A stretch of 64,000 nucleotides of DNA from Streptomyces caelestis (GTDB taxonomy: Bacteria; Actinomycetota; Actinomycetes; Streptomycetales; Streptomycetaceae), in contig NZ_LGCN01000276.1 in assembly GCF_001279005.1 (NCBI RefSeq), forward strand, positions 1 through 64,000, given 5' to 3'. The notes under the pieces were generated by a model. The model was not told the origin of the DNA, did no database searches, and worked only from the letters and a program-made list of their open reading frames with translations. The translations under genes and the position numbers were made by a program. Position 1 is the first letter of the stretch. Every line of letters begins with the position of its first letter. Of this stretch, positions 1 through 8,312 are shown one piece after another.

Positions 1-272
1 GATCGAACCGACCGGGTCGGGGTATCAACATATCTGGCGTTGACTTTTGGCACGCTGTTGAGTTCTCAAGGAACGGACGCTTCCTTCGTACTCACCCTCT
101 CGGGCTTTCCTCCGGGCGCTTCCCTTCGGTGCTTCCAACACTACCAGTGTTTTTCCGGCCCTTTGACCACCCTCCTGCAGGCATGCAAGGAGTGATCCAA
201 AGATTAGGATCTGACACGTTGGATTGCTGTCGAGTGAGGGGCATCTGTTCACGCCGCTCATCCCCGAGCAGG
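1..272 (-). other. Leader region of an rRNA operon (16S upstream spacer)
   Basis: Read on the minus strand, this stretch has the typical actinobacterial pre-16S leader. It includes the TTGAGAACTCAA palindrome followed by the CAGCGTGCC and GTCAACGCCAGATATGTTGATACCCC-type segments known upstream of Streptomyces 16S genes. The 16S gene itself is not in the window and should begin a little left of base 1. The leader carries antitermination and RNase III processing sequences in characterised rrn operons; their exact borders cannot be fixed here. No protein gene is supported in this stretch. Confidence 0.85.
138..169 (-). promoter_or_regulatory. Second rRNA operon promoter (downstream)
   Basis: On the minus strand a -10 TAGTGT (138-143) is preceded by TGGTCA/GGTCAA (163-169) at 19-20 bp. 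The surrounding sequence resembles the conserved proximal rrn promoter of streptomycetes. The long spacer makes the -35 assignment tentative. Confidence 0.5.
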
Positions 273-278
273 GGTACG

Positions 279-308
279 ACTCTACACGGGGTCGCGGACC
301 ACGTGCAA
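279..308 (-). promoter_or_regulatory. rRNA operon promoter (upstream, vegetative type)
   Basis: On the minus strand there is a -35 TTGCAC (303-308), an 18-bp spacer and a -10 TAGAGT (279-284), with expected transcription start near 272. It directs transcription leftward into the rRNA leader. Streptomyces rrn operons usually have several tandem promoters, which fits this element plus the downstream one near 138-169. Confidence 0.65.
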
Positions 309-321
309 ATCGATTAGGGTG

Positions 322-350
322 CATGGTCTAGACCTCTCGTCTAGACCACT
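322..350. promoter_or_regulatory. Two overlapping DasR-type operators (dre)
   Basis: Two copies of the core GTCTAGACC occur 14 bp apart. Aligned with the DasR consensus ACTGGTCTAGACCACT, the 16-mer at 322-337 matches at 13 positions and that at 335-350 at 14. DasR is the GntR-family regulator of N-acetylglucosamine use in Streptomyces and is known to control PTS genes including crr-ptsI. The sites lie about 120 bp upstream of crr and also just upstream of the divergent rRNA promoter, so occupancy could touch both units. Confidence 0.8.
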
Positions 351-375
351 GATCCGGACCTGCCCTCCGGAACCG

Positions 376-393
376 GTACGTCATATGACATAC
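376..393. promoter_or_regulatory. Near-perfect palindrome in the crr leader
   Basis: The 18 bases GTACGTCATATGACATAC are a palindrome except for one mismatched pair. It lies between the DasR sites and the crr start. It could be a regulator site or an RNA hairpin in the leader; nothing here identifies the factor. Confidence 0.4.
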
Positions 394-467
394 GCTGCTG
401 AACAGCGCGCCGGAGACAGGCAGCGACGGCGGCGTACGTACAGATCTCCACGCCTGGGAGGCTCCCC

Positions 468-917
468 ATGACCACCGTGACGTCCCCGCTCGCAGGACGG
501 GCCATCGGACTGGCGTCCGTGCCCGACCCGGTCTTCTCCGGGGCCATGGTCGGCCCGGGCACGGCGATCGACCCCGCGCGGGAGCCCTCCGAGGCCGTCT
601 CCCCGGTCGACGGTGTGCTCGTCTCCCTTCATCCGCACGCGTTCGTCGTGGTCGACGAGAGCGGACACGGCGTGCTCACCCACCTCGGCATCGACACCGT
701 GCAGCTCAACGGCGAGGGTTTCGAGCTGCTCGTCAACAAGGGTGACACCGTGACGCGCGGCCAGAGCATCGTGCGCTGGAACCCGGCCGCCGTCGAAGCC
801 GCCGGCAAGTCCCCGGTGTGCCCGGTCGTTGCCCTGGAGGCCACGGCGGACGCTCTCTCCGAGCTCCGTGACGACGGCGATGTGAAGGCCGGCGACACCC
901 TTTTCTTCTGGAAGTGA
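468..917 (+). CDS. crr: PTS glucose-type enzyme IIA component (EIIA-Crr)
   Basis: This cytoplasmic phosphocarrier of the sugar phosphotransferase system takes phosphate from HPr and passes it to sugar-specific EIIB domains. The 149-residue protein is a single PTS_EIIA_1 domain of normal length. The phosphorylated histidine is in THLGIDTVQLNG (His72), and the partner histidine His57 lies 15 residues earlier, as in E. coli EIIA-Glc (His75/His90). The ATG follows a GGGAGG ribosome site with good spacing. ptsI starts 77 bp downstream on the same strand, so the two form an operon. The DasR sites upstream suggest control by N-acetylglucosamine metabolites. In Streptomyces this EIIA serves mainly the N-acetylglucosamine system; that role is family knowledge, not visible in the sequence. 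Confidence 0.95.
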   Translation: MTTVTSPLAGRAIGLASVPDPVFSGAMVGPGTAIDPAREPSEAVSPVDGVLVSLHPHAFVVVDESGHGVLTHLGIDTVQLNGEGFELLVNKGDTVTRGQSIVRWNPAAVEAAGKSPVCPVVALEATADALSELRDDGDVKAGDTLFFWK

Positions 918-994
918 CGGGGTGCCGCCCCGTGGCGGCCACCAGGACAACCAACGCGGCGGCGGAGCCCGCCGCTCTACCGGAGACGGGTGAG

Positions 995-2665
995 ATGGAG
1001 ACAACGCTGCGAGGCGTCGGTGTCAGCCACGGTGTGGCGATCGGCGAGGTACGGCACATGGGTACGGCGGTGCTCGAGCCGCCGGCCAAGCAGATCCCGG
1101 CGGAAGAGGCGGAGCGCGAGCAAGGGCGTGCCCGCAAGGCCGTGGAGGCGGTCGCGGCCGATCTGACGGCACGCGGCAACCTCGCCGGGGGCGAGGCCCA
1201 GGCGGTTCTCGAGGCGCAGGCCATGATGGCTCAGGACCCCGAGCTGATGGCCGACGTGGAGCGGCGCATCGCCGTCGGCAGCACCGCTGAGCGCGCGGTG
1301 TACGACGCGTTCGCCGCGTACCGCGAGCTGCTCGCGAATGCCGGTGAGTATCTGGCGGGCCGCGTGGCCGACCTCGACGACGTGCGGAACCGTATCGTCG
1401 CGCGGCTGCTCGGGGTGCCGATGCCGGGTGTGCCGGACAGCGACGAACCGTACGTCCTCGTGGCCCGTGATCTCGCGCCGGCGGACACGGCGCTGCTCGA
1501 CCCGACGTTGGTGCTCGGCTTCGTGACCGAGGAGGGTGGCCCCACCAGCCACAGCGCGATCCTGGCCCGCGCTCTCGGTGTCCCGGCCGTGGTCGCCCTG
1601 CCGGGGGCCGGTGAACTCGCCGAGGGCACGCTGATAGCGGTCGACGGCAGCACCGGGGAGATCTTCGTGAACCCGAGCGACGAGAAGAAGGCTCGGCTCG
1701 AGGCGGCGGCGGCCGAGCGCAAGGCGGCGCTGGCCGCCTCGACCGGGCCCGGGGCGACCGCCGACGGTCACAAGGTGCCGCTGCTGGCCAACATCGGTGG
1801 CCCGGCGGATGTGGCGGCCGCCGTGGAGGCGGGCGCGGAGGGCGTCGGTCTCTTCCGTACCGAGTTCCTGTTCCTGGACGACGACAAGAAGGCTCCTTCC
1901 GAGGAGAAGCAGGTCGCGGCCTACCGTCAGGTGCTCGAGGCGTTCCCCGAGGGCCGTGTCGTGGTGCGGGTGCTGGACGCGGGGGCGGACAAGCCGCTGG
2001 ACTTCCTCACCCCGGCGGACGAGCCGAACCCGGCACTGGGCGTGCGCGGTCTGCGGACACTGCTCGACCACCCCGGGGTGCTGCGTACACAGCTGACGGC
2101 ACTCGCCAAGGCCGCCGAGGGGCTGCCCGTCCACCTCGAGGTCATGGCCCCGATGGTGGCGGACCGGGCCGATGCCAAGGCTTTCGCGGACGCCTGCCGG
2201 GAGGCGGGGCTGCGGGCGAAGTTCGGCGCGATGGTCGAGATTCCGTCGGCCGCGCTGCGGGCGCGTTCGGTGTTGCAGGAGGTGGAGTTCCTGTCGCTGG
2301 GCACGAACGACCTCGCGCAGTACACGTTCGCCGCGGACCGCCAGGTGGGTGCGGTCTCCCGGCTGCAGGACCCGTGGCAGCCCGCGCTCCTCGACCTGGT
2401 GGCGTTGTCCGCCGAGGCTGCGAAGGCCGAGGGCAAGAGCTGCGGTGTCTGCGGTGAGGCCGCTTCCGACCCGCTGCTCGCGTGTGTGCTGACCGGTCTG
2501 GGTGTCACCTCTCTCTCCATGGGGGCGGCGTCCATTCCGTATGTACGGGCGTCGCTGGCGAAGTTCACGCTGGCGCAGTGTGAGCGGGCCGCGGCGGCGG
2601 CCCGGGCGGCGGACAGCGCCGCGGATGCCCGTGACGCCGCTCAGGCGGTGCTGTCGGGCGAGTAG
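995..2665 (+). CDS. ptsI: Phosphoenolpyruvate-protein phosphotransferase (PTS enzyme I)
   Basis: Enzyme I autophosphorylates from phosphoenolpyruvate and phosphorylates HPr, the first step of the PTS. The 556-residue protein has the expected order: N-terminal HPr-binding region, phosphohistidine domain with GGPTSHSAILAR (active His186), and C-terminal PEP-binding TIM barrel with GLFRTEFLF, FGAMVEIPSAAL and SLGTNDLAQY, plus the catalytic Cys region SCGVCGEAASDP. I chose the ATG at 995, which follows GACGGGTGAG. A longer frame from 914 would add an uncharacteristic alanine-rich extension and begin before the crr stop. It is the second gene of the crr operon and is followed by a strong hairpin. 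Confidence 0.95.
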   Translation: METTLRGVGVSHGVAIGEVRHMGTAVLEPPAKQIPAEEAEREQGRARKAVEAVAADLTARGNLAGGEAQAVLEAQAMMAQDPELMADVERRIAVGSTAERAVYDAFAAYRELLANAGEYLAGRVADLDDVRNRIVARLLGVPMPGVPDSDEPYVLVARDLAPADTALLDPTLVLGFVTEEGGPTSHSAILARALGVPAVVALPGAGELAEGTLIAVDGSTGEIFVNPSDEKKARLEAAAAERKAALAASTGPGATADGHKVPLLANIGGPADVAAAVEAGAEGVGLFRTEFLFLDDDKKAPSEEKQVAAYRQVLEAFPEGRVVVRVLDAGADKPLDFLTPADEPNPALGVRGLRTLLDHPGVLRTQLTALAKAAEGLPVHLEVMAPMVADRADAKAFADACREAGLRAKFGAMVEIPSAALRARSVLQEVEFLSLGTNDLAQYTFAADRQVGAVSRLQDPWQPALLDLVALSAEAAKAEGKSCGVCGEAASDPLLACVLTGLGVTSLSMGAASIPYVRASLAKFTLAQCERAAAAARAADSAADARDAAQAVLSGE

Positions 2666-2693
2666 CCGGACCGGGCCGGCCGGCGATCGGTGT

Positions 2694-2733
2694 CCCGAGG
2701 GGCGCTCCACTTGGAGGTGGGGCGCCCCTCGGG
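2694..2733 (+). terminator. Hairpin terminator after ptsI
   Basis: A 17-bp stem (2694-2710 with 2717-2733, one mismatch) with a 6-base loop lies 28 bp past the ptsI stop, followed by CGTTTCC. It also lies just past the stop of the convergent gene, so it may work in both directions. Confidence 0.8.
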
Positions 2734-2743
2734 CGTTTCCGGC

Positions 2744-3631
2744 TCAGTGGTGGTGGGCCGGGTTCGGCCCCTCACCGAGGTCGGGCGGCTCGCAGTAGTC
2801 GACGTTGGGCTCCGGGGAGATGAGGTCTCCGGACTCGGCGTCGGTGCAGTAGGCGTCGAAGACCTCGCCGGCGGTGAGGGGTTCGAGGCCGTGGGCGCGC
2901 AGTCGCCAGCCGTGGACACGGTCGGGGCTGCCGGGTTCGCTGGTCCGCATGACCAGTCCGCCGGGGCTCCCGGTGGCGAGACCGACGGCCAGGACCGTGG
3001 TGAACTCGCGGGCTTCGGACTCGTCGAGTTCCATGCGACCGGCGATGTCGTCCGCGTGCAGGACGGCGATGAGCGCTTCGGGTGGTCCGGAGACGCTGCA
3101 CACGAGGTGCAGATCGCCGGGTGGGGCCGTGTCGAGGATGCGGACGAGGAGGTGCGAGGCGCGGGTGAAGGCGGCGCGGCCCAGGTCCTCGCCGCACGTG
3201 GCGCAGGTGCCGAGACGGGCGAGGACCTGGGCCGCGTACTCCCAGGTGGCCTGGCGTACGGCCTCGTCGACGAGGCTGGGCAGGAGGTCGGCCAGGGGGC
3301 GGCCGTCGTAGGGGACTGTGGGGCCGGTGGAGGCGAGTGCGGCCGTGAACCGTGCGCGGCTGGTGTGGCTGTCGGGGTCGAGGCCCGTTTCCGCGCAGTA
3401 CTCGGCGTAGTCCTCGGGGTCGAAGAGGGCCACCGTGGTGTGGCCGCCCTGCAGCGCGCGCGTCCTGAGGACGGCTTCCACGTGTTTGAGGTAGGTGGTG
3501 TGGTCGTCGAAGACGAAGCTGTCGTAGCGCCGCATGGCGCGGAAGTCGTGCTCGTCGGCCAGCAGGCCGATGGTGCCGGCGACTTCGCGGTGCAGGACGC
3601 GCCGCATGGTTCGGTGGTCGGTGTACGCCAT
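2744..3631 (-). CDS. Conserved hypothetical protein with CxxC motif
   Basis: The 295-residue soluble protein has no signal peptide or membrane segment. I do not recognise a characterised family. It has a CATCGEDLG motif near the middle and scattered cysteines (LHLVCSVSG, DAYC, DYCEPP near the C terminus), which might bind metal, and it ends in HHH. The ATG at 3631 is preceded by GGGGGAG. An in-frame start 33 bp upstream lacks such a site. It is convergent with ptsI and is followed on the same strand by nothing before the ptsI terminator. I recall a similar gene beside ptsI in S. coelicolor, but its function is unknown to me. Confidence 0.7.
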   Translation of the reverse strand: MAYTDHRTMRRVLHREVAGTIGLLADEHDFRAMRRYDSFVFDDHTTYLKHVEAVLRTRALQGGHTTVALFDPEDYAEYCAETGLDPDSHTSRARFTAALASTGPTVPYDGRPLADLLPSLVDEAVRQATWEYAAQVLARLGTCATCGEDLGRAAFTRASHLLVRILDTAPPGDLHLVCSVSGPPEALIAVLHADDIAGRMELDESEAREFTTVLAVGLATGSPGGLVMRTSEPGSPDRVHGWRLRAHGLEPLTAGEVFDAYCTDAESGDLISPEPNVDYCEPPDLGEGPNPAHHH

Positions 3632-3743
3632 GTCTCCCCCTGTACACAGTCGATCAATGCTCACTCACAGTAATCGGCGGCACTGACAACGGTGCCCGGC
3701 CGGGTGGACCGGCGGGGGAGCCGGCTCTTCCCCGCGGGGTGGA

Positions 3744-5720
3744 TCAGGCGCGCTTGCGGGCGAGTTCCTCGTAGAAGGCGAGCAGGTCGAGGTTGTCGAT
3801 GGATCCCGGGTTGACCGCTTTTTCCAGCGGGGCGCCCTGGAGGAGACGCTTGACCGGGACCTCGATGCGTTTGCCGGTGAGGGTGTGCGGGACGCCGGGC
3901 ACCTCGATGATCTCGTCGGGGACGTGACGCGGTGACAGGTGTTCGCGGATGGTCTGCTTGATGCGGCCGCGCAGGTCCTCGTCGAGGGCGGATCCGGGTG
4001 CCAGGTGGACGAACAGGGGCATCCAGTAGCCGCCGTCGGGCTGTTCGACGCCGATGACGAGGGATTCCCTGATCTCGGGGAGGCGTTCCACGGCTTCGTA
4101 GATGTCGGCCGATCCCATGCGGACGCCCTGGCGGTTGAGCGTGGAGTCGGAGCGGCCGTGGATGACGACGGAGCCCCGGGAGGTGATGGTGATCCAGTCT
4201 CCGTGCCGCCAGACGCCGGGGTAGGTGTCGAAGTAGCTGTCGTGGTACCGGGTGCCGTCGGGGTCGTTCCAGAAGTGGATCGGCATGGAGGGCATCGGAT
4301 TGGTGACCACGAGTTCGCCGACCTCGTCGGTCAGGGGCTTGCCGCTGGGGTCCCAGGACTGCAGGTCCGTGCCCAGGCCGGGGGCCTGGAGCTCGCCGAT
4401 GTGGACGGGGAGGGTCGGTACGGCTCCGGCGAAGCAGGAGCACACGTCCGTGCCGCCGCTGACGGAGGCGATCCACAGGTCAGCCCCGTTCTCGGCGAAC
4501 TCGTCGTGCAGCCAGCGGAAGCCGTCGGGGGGCAGGGGGGAGCCGGTGGTCGCGACGCACTTCACCGCGGAGAGGTCGAAGTCGCGCGAGGGGTGCACGC
4601 CGGCCTTGCGGCACGCCATGACGTAGGCGGCGGAGGTGCCGTAGAGGGTGGCGCCGGTGCGTTCGGCGATGCGCCACTGGGCGCCTGTGTCCGGGTGGCC
4701 GGGGCTGCCGTCGTACAGGACGATCGTCGTTCCGGTCAGGAGGCCGGAGACGAGGAAGTTCCACATCATCCAGCCGGTGGAGGTGTACCAGAAGAAGCGG
4801 TCCTCGGGGCCCAGGTCGCAGTGGAGCCCGAGCTGCTTGAGGTGCTCGACGAGGATGCCGCCCTGGGACTGGACGATCGCCTTGGGCAGTCCGGTGGTGC
4901 CGGAGGAGTAGAGCACCCACAGCGGGTGGTCGAAGGGCACCGGTTCGAAGACCGGCTCGGTGTCCGCTGCGGTGAGCGCGGACCAGTCCAGTGCGCCGTC
5001 GGGGGCCTCGGTGCCGAGCAGGGGGATGTGCACGACGGCGCGCAGGGTGGGCAGTTCGCGGCGCAGTTCGGCGACGACGTCGCGGCGGTCGTGTTCCTTT
5101 CCGCCGTAGCGGTAGCCGTCGACGGTGAACAGGACGACGGGTTCCACCTGTTGGAAGCGGTCGAGGACGCTGCGGGCGCCGAAGTCGGGTGCGCAGGAGG
5201 TCCACACGCCGCCCACGGCCGCCGTGGCGAGGAGGGCGACGACGGCCTGCGGGATGTTCGGCAGGTATCCGCTGACCCGGTCTCCGGGGCGTACGCCGAG
5301 GGAGCGCAGTTCGGCCGCCAGGGAGCCGACCTGGCGGCGCAGCTCGGCCCAGGTGACGGGGCGCGGGTCATGGGTTTCGTCGACGTACAGCAGGGCCGCT
5401 TCGTCCGCGCGGGAGGCGGCGGCGCGCAGCGCGTGTTCGGCGTAGTTCAGCGTGGCTCCGGGGAACCACTGGGCTCCGGGCATCGTACGGTCGCCCAGCA
5501 CGCGCGCGTAGGGGGTCGAGAAGTGGACGTCGAACCACTCCGTGACCGCTTTCCAGAAGGTGTCCAGCTCGTCCACGGACCAGCGGTGGAGAGCCGCGTA
5601 GCCGCCCTCGGCGGGGGCGCCGTGGTGTTCGGCGGCCCACGTCTGGAACGTGGTGATCCGTGCCTGGGCGATCTGCTCCCGGCTCGGCTGCCAGAGCGGC
5701 TGGGGGTTCACGGTCGACAT
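3744..5720 (-). CDS. Acetoacetyl-CoA synthetase (acetoacetate-CoA ligase)
   Basis: This ATP-dependent adenylate-forming enzyme activates acetoacetate to acetoacetyl-CoA in the cytoplasm. The 658-residue length fits AACS proteins. The ANL-superfamily motifs are in order: phosphate-binding loop YSSGTTGLPKAIV, A4/A5-type SVSGGTDVCSCF, the hinge and nucleotide region WRHGDWITITSRGSVVIHGR with STLNRQGVRMGSADIYE, and the C-terminal catalytic lysine in LTGKRIEVPVKRLL. Acetyl-CoA synthetase is the nearest alternative, but the N-terminal WQPS segment and the SGGTDVCSCF motif favour AACS. The ATG at 5720 follows GGGAG; a longer frame to 5834 is not supported. It is monocistronic and divergent from the GH31 gene. 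Confidence 0.9.
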   Translation of the reverse strand: MSTVNPQPLWQPSREQIAQARITTFQTWAAEHHGAPAEGGYAALHRWSVDELDTFWKAVTEWFDVHFSTPYARVLGDRTMPGAQWFPGATLNYAEHALRAAASRADEAALLYVDETHDPRPVTWAELRRQVGSLAAELRSLGVRPGDRVSGYLPNIPQAVVALLATAAVGGVWTSCAPDFGARSVLDRFQQVEPVVLFTVDGYRYGGKEHDRRDVVAELRRELPTLRAVVHIPLLGTEAPDGALDWSALTAADTEPVFEPVPFDHPLWVLYSSGTTGLPKAIVQSQGGILVEHLKQLGLHCDLGPEDRFFWYTSTGWMMWNFLVSGLLTGTTIVLYDGSPGHPDTGAQWRIAERTGATLYGTSAAYVMACRKAGVHPSRDFDLSAVKCVATTGSPLPPDGFRWLHDEFAENGADLWIASVSGGTDVCSCFAGAVPTLPVHIGELQAPGLGTDLQSWDPSGKPLTDEVGELVVTNPMPSMPIHFWNDPDGTRYHDSYFDTYPGVWRHGDWITITSRGSVVIHGRSDSTLNRQGVRMGSADIYEAVERLPEIRESLVIGVEQPDGGYWMPLFVHLAPGSALDEDLRGRIKQTIREHLSPRHVPDEIIEVPGVPHTLTGKRIEVPVKRLLQGAPLEKAVNPGSIDNLDLLAFYEELARKRA

Positions 5721-5808
5721 GGGGCGGCTCCCGGACTGTGCGCGTCGTGTGCGTCCTCCGCGCACGGGCTGGGGTGTGCGCGTGACGCGGCTGACAGGGA
5801 CGATGCCA

Positions 5809-5875
5809 TGTGATCGACTTCCGCACCAGGGCATCCCTCACACAGTCCGTGTCGTGAAGATGTGCTCCGATCACA
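5809..5875. promoter_or_regulatory. Inverted repeat TGTGATCG / CGATCACA in divergent promoter region
   Basis: Perfect 8-bp arms lie at 5809-5816 and 5868-5875, between the acetoacetyl-CoA synthetase and GH31 genes. The right arm is part of TGTGCTCCGATCACA, which resembles a Crp-type site (TGTGA-N6-TCACA) with a spacer one base short. The factor is unknown. Confidence 0.3.
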
Positions 5876-5933
5876 GGTGAACGGCAGTTGAACGACCCGC
5901 ACGGTGGGTGTGGGCGATGGCAGGGTGAGCAGC

Positions 5934-8312
5934 ATGGACGGTCGTGACCTGGTGCGTTCGGTGAAATCGGTCGGTTCGGTGGGGGCGGCTCAGGGGTTGC
6001 GTACCGTACGGGCAGCGTGGCGCAGGCGGCGTGCCGACGCCATCGGGCTGCCCGTGCGGGGGCCGGTGCGGGCGCGGGTTCCCGGGACCGTGCGGGAGGT
6101 GGAGCCGGGGCTCGGTGGCGGGCTGGTCAGGTTCGGCCGCTCGGAGTTGCGGATCTTCGTGGCGGTGAACGGCGCGGTCTTCTGGGGCTGGGACGGGGCT
6201 GCTCCGGAGCCGTCGTACGCGCTGGCCGACCGCTGTCCCGATCCGGATCCGCGGGCCGCGCTGGAGCCGGACAAGGACGGTGGCTGGCGGGTGGTGGCCG
6301 AGCGGGTGACGGTGGTGGTCTCGCGGCACGGCGCGGTGGAGGTGCTCACCCCGGGGGGTGTGATGCTTCGGCGCGATCTGCCGCCGCGGTGGTGGGAGCC
6401 GGTGGGTGGTGGTGCCGCGTGCTGGAGGCAGCGGTCCGAGGTGCCGGCCGACGCGCGTTTCTTCGGGCTCGGGGGGCGTGTTCCGGGTCCTCGGCTGCGG
6501 GACGGCGCGTACCGGCTGTGGAACGCCGCGCCCGGCCGTGCCGTCGGCCTCGGTGACGGTCCGCTGTCCTTGACGATGCCGGTGCAGATGGTGGTGGCCG
6601 ACGCGGGCACGCACCTGGTGTTCTACGACAACTCGTGGGACGGCACCGTGACGCTGCGGGAGGGTGAGGAGGGGGCCGGTTCCGGACACGACCGGGCCGG
6701 AACGAGCGAGCTGCGCATGGACGGTGGTCCGCTGCGCTGCTGGGTGATGGTGGGTGCTCCCGCGCGGGTGCTGCTCGCCTGGGCCTCGCTCACCGGCGCG
6801 CCGGCGCTGCCGCCCGGGTGGGCGCTCGGTCACCATCACGCGCGAGGGGTCCTCGGCGACGAGGAGGAGGTGCGGCGGATCGTCGAGGGGCACCGGGAGC
6901 ACGGGCTGCCGCTCGACGCCGTGCACCTCGGCGTCGATCACTTCGATGCCCGTCAGGTGTTCACCGTGGACCGGGAGCGGTTCCCCAAGCTGCCGGTCCT
7001 CGCGGACGAGCTGCGGCGCGAGGGGATCAGGCTGGTGTCGGTCGTGGGTCCGGCGGTGGGCGTGGTGCCCGGCACCACCGTGTACGACGAGGGGGTGGAG
7101 CGGGACGCGTTCGTCCGGGACGCCTCCGGGGCGGTCGTGGAAGGGGTCGGGTGGTCCGGAGAGGCGGTCTTTCCGGACTTCACGCACGCGCGCGTGCGTG
7201 CGTGGTGGGGTGACTTGTACACGGAGCGGCTGGCGCAGGGGTTCGCGGGCTTCTGGCACAGCATGGACGAGCCGACGTCCTTCACGGCCTTCGGCGAGCC
7301 GACGCTGCCGCGGTCGGCGCGCCACGCGCTGGACGGGCGCGGAGGCGACCATCGCGAGGCGCACAACGTGTACGGGCTGTGCATGGCCCGGGCGGCGTAC
7401 GAGGGACTGCGGGAGCGGGCCCCCGGGGAGCGGCCGTTCGTGTTCTCGCGTTCCGGGTGGGCCGGTATGCAGCGTCACGGCGGGGCGTGGTCGGGCGAGG
7501 CGATGACGGGGTGGTCCGGGTTGCGGGCGGCGCTGTCGCTGGTGCTGGGGCTGGGTCTGTGCGGTGTTCCCTATGCGGGCCCGGACGTCGGCGGCTTCGA
7601 CGGGGAGGCGTCGCCCGAGCTGTATCTGCGCGGGCTCCAGTTGGGGTCCTATCTTCCGTTCTTCCGCACCCGTGCCGGTGTGTGTGCGGGCCGGGGCGAG
7701 CCGTGGGAGTCCGGCGCGGAGGTTCTCGGGCACGCGCGCGTGGCGTTCGTCGAACGCCGGCGACTGCTGCCGTACTTCATGACGCTGGCGCATCTGGCCC
7801 GACGTACCGGAGCGCCGTATGTGCGGCCGTTGTGGTGGTCGGCGCCCGAGGAGCGGGCGTTGCGCGACTGCGAGGACGCCTTCCTGCTCGGCGACTGTCT
7901 GCTGGTGGCACCGGTGCTCGCGCCGGGCGTGGACCGGCGGGCGGTCCGGCTGCCGCGCGGGCGGTGGTACGACACGGCGACGGAACGGGCGTACGACGGA
8001 CCGGCCCGGGTGTGGGTCGACGCGCCGCTGGGGCGGATTCCGGTGTTCGCACGCGGGGGCGCCGTTCTTCCGGTGTCGGGGGAGGACGGCGCTCCGGAGC
8101 TTGAGGTGTGGGCACCGGCCCGGGGGCGGACCGGGGGCGGACCGGTCGTGCCGGATGCCGGCGAGGGGTGGGGGGAGCCGGACATCGAGCGTTACACGGT
8201 GCGGTGGTCGGGCCCGCGGGTCGTCGTCGAGCGGGAGGGCGAGGACGGTGGCGTGGAGCCGTCCTGCCCGGTGCGCGTCCGCGGGGTGGGCACGGGCGGG
8301 GGTCAGATGTAG
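5934..8312 (+). CDS. Glycoside hydrolase family 31 homologue with altered catalytic motifs
   Basis: GH31 enzymes are retaining alpha-glucosidases and related enzymes. The 792-residue protein keeps the family framework: N-terminal beta-sandwich, then RVF-type segment ARQVFTVDRERFPK, the nucleophile loop, SRSGWAGMQRHGG, PYAGPDVGGFDG and FFRTRAG, and C-terminal domains. The nucleophile motif, usually WxDMNEP, here reads WHSMDEP with Ser443 in place of Asp. The acid/base motif, usually WTGD, reads WSGE with Glu522. Hydrolytic activity by the standard mechanism is therefore doubtful. No signal peptide is visible. The ATG at 5934 follows AGGGTGAGC; an in-frame GTG at 5904 would add ten residues. 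The 3' end overlaps the convergent Nudix gene by 10 bp. Confidence 0.8.
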   Translation: MDGRDLVRSVKSVGSVGAAQGLRTVRAAWRRRRADAIGLPVRGPVRARVPGTVREVEPGLGGGLVRFGRSELRIFVAVNGAVFWGWDGAAPEPSYALADRCPDPDPRAALEPDKDGGWRVVAERVTVVVSRHGAVEVLTPGGVMLRRDLPPRWWEPVGGGAACWRQRSEVPADARFFGLGGRVPGPRLRDGAYRLWNAAPGRAVGLGDGPLSLTMPVQMVVADAGTHLVFYDNSWDGTVTLREGEEGAGSGHDRAGTSELRMDGGPLRCWVMVGAPARVLLAWASLTGAPALPPGWALGHHHARGVLGDEEEVRRIVEGHREHGLPLDAVHLGVDHFDARQVFTVDRERFPKLPVLADELRREGIRLVSVVGPAVGVVPGTTVYDEGVERDAFVRDASGAVVEGVGWSGEAVFPDFTHARVRAWWGDLYTERLAQGFAGFWHSMDEPTSFTAFGEPTLPRSARHALDGRGGDHREAHNVYGLCMARAAYEGLRERAPGERPFVFSRSGWAGMQRHGGAWSGEAMTGWSGLRAALSLVLGLGLCGVPYAGPDVGGFDGEASPELYLRGLQLGSYLPFFRTRAGVCAGRGEPWESGAEVLGHARVAFVERRRLLPYFMTLAHLARRTGAPYVRPLWWSAPEERALRDCEDAFLLGDCLLVAPVLAPGVDRRAVRLPRGRWYDTATERAYDGPARVWVDAPLGRIPVFARGGAVLPVSGEDGAPELEVWAPARGRTGGGPVVPDAGEGWGEPDIERYTVRWSGPRVVVEREGEDGGVEPSCPVRVRGVGTGGGQM

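Noticed and set aside
129..317. 62-codon frame in the rRNA leader
   Set aside because: The DNA is recognisable as rRNA operon leader and promoters on the other strand.
977..2710. Long open frame on the minus strand opposite ptsI (577 codons)
   Set aside because: Antisense shadow of a high-GC gene; composition is Arg/His/Gly-rich and no domain is visible, whereas the plus strand encodes a clear PtsI.
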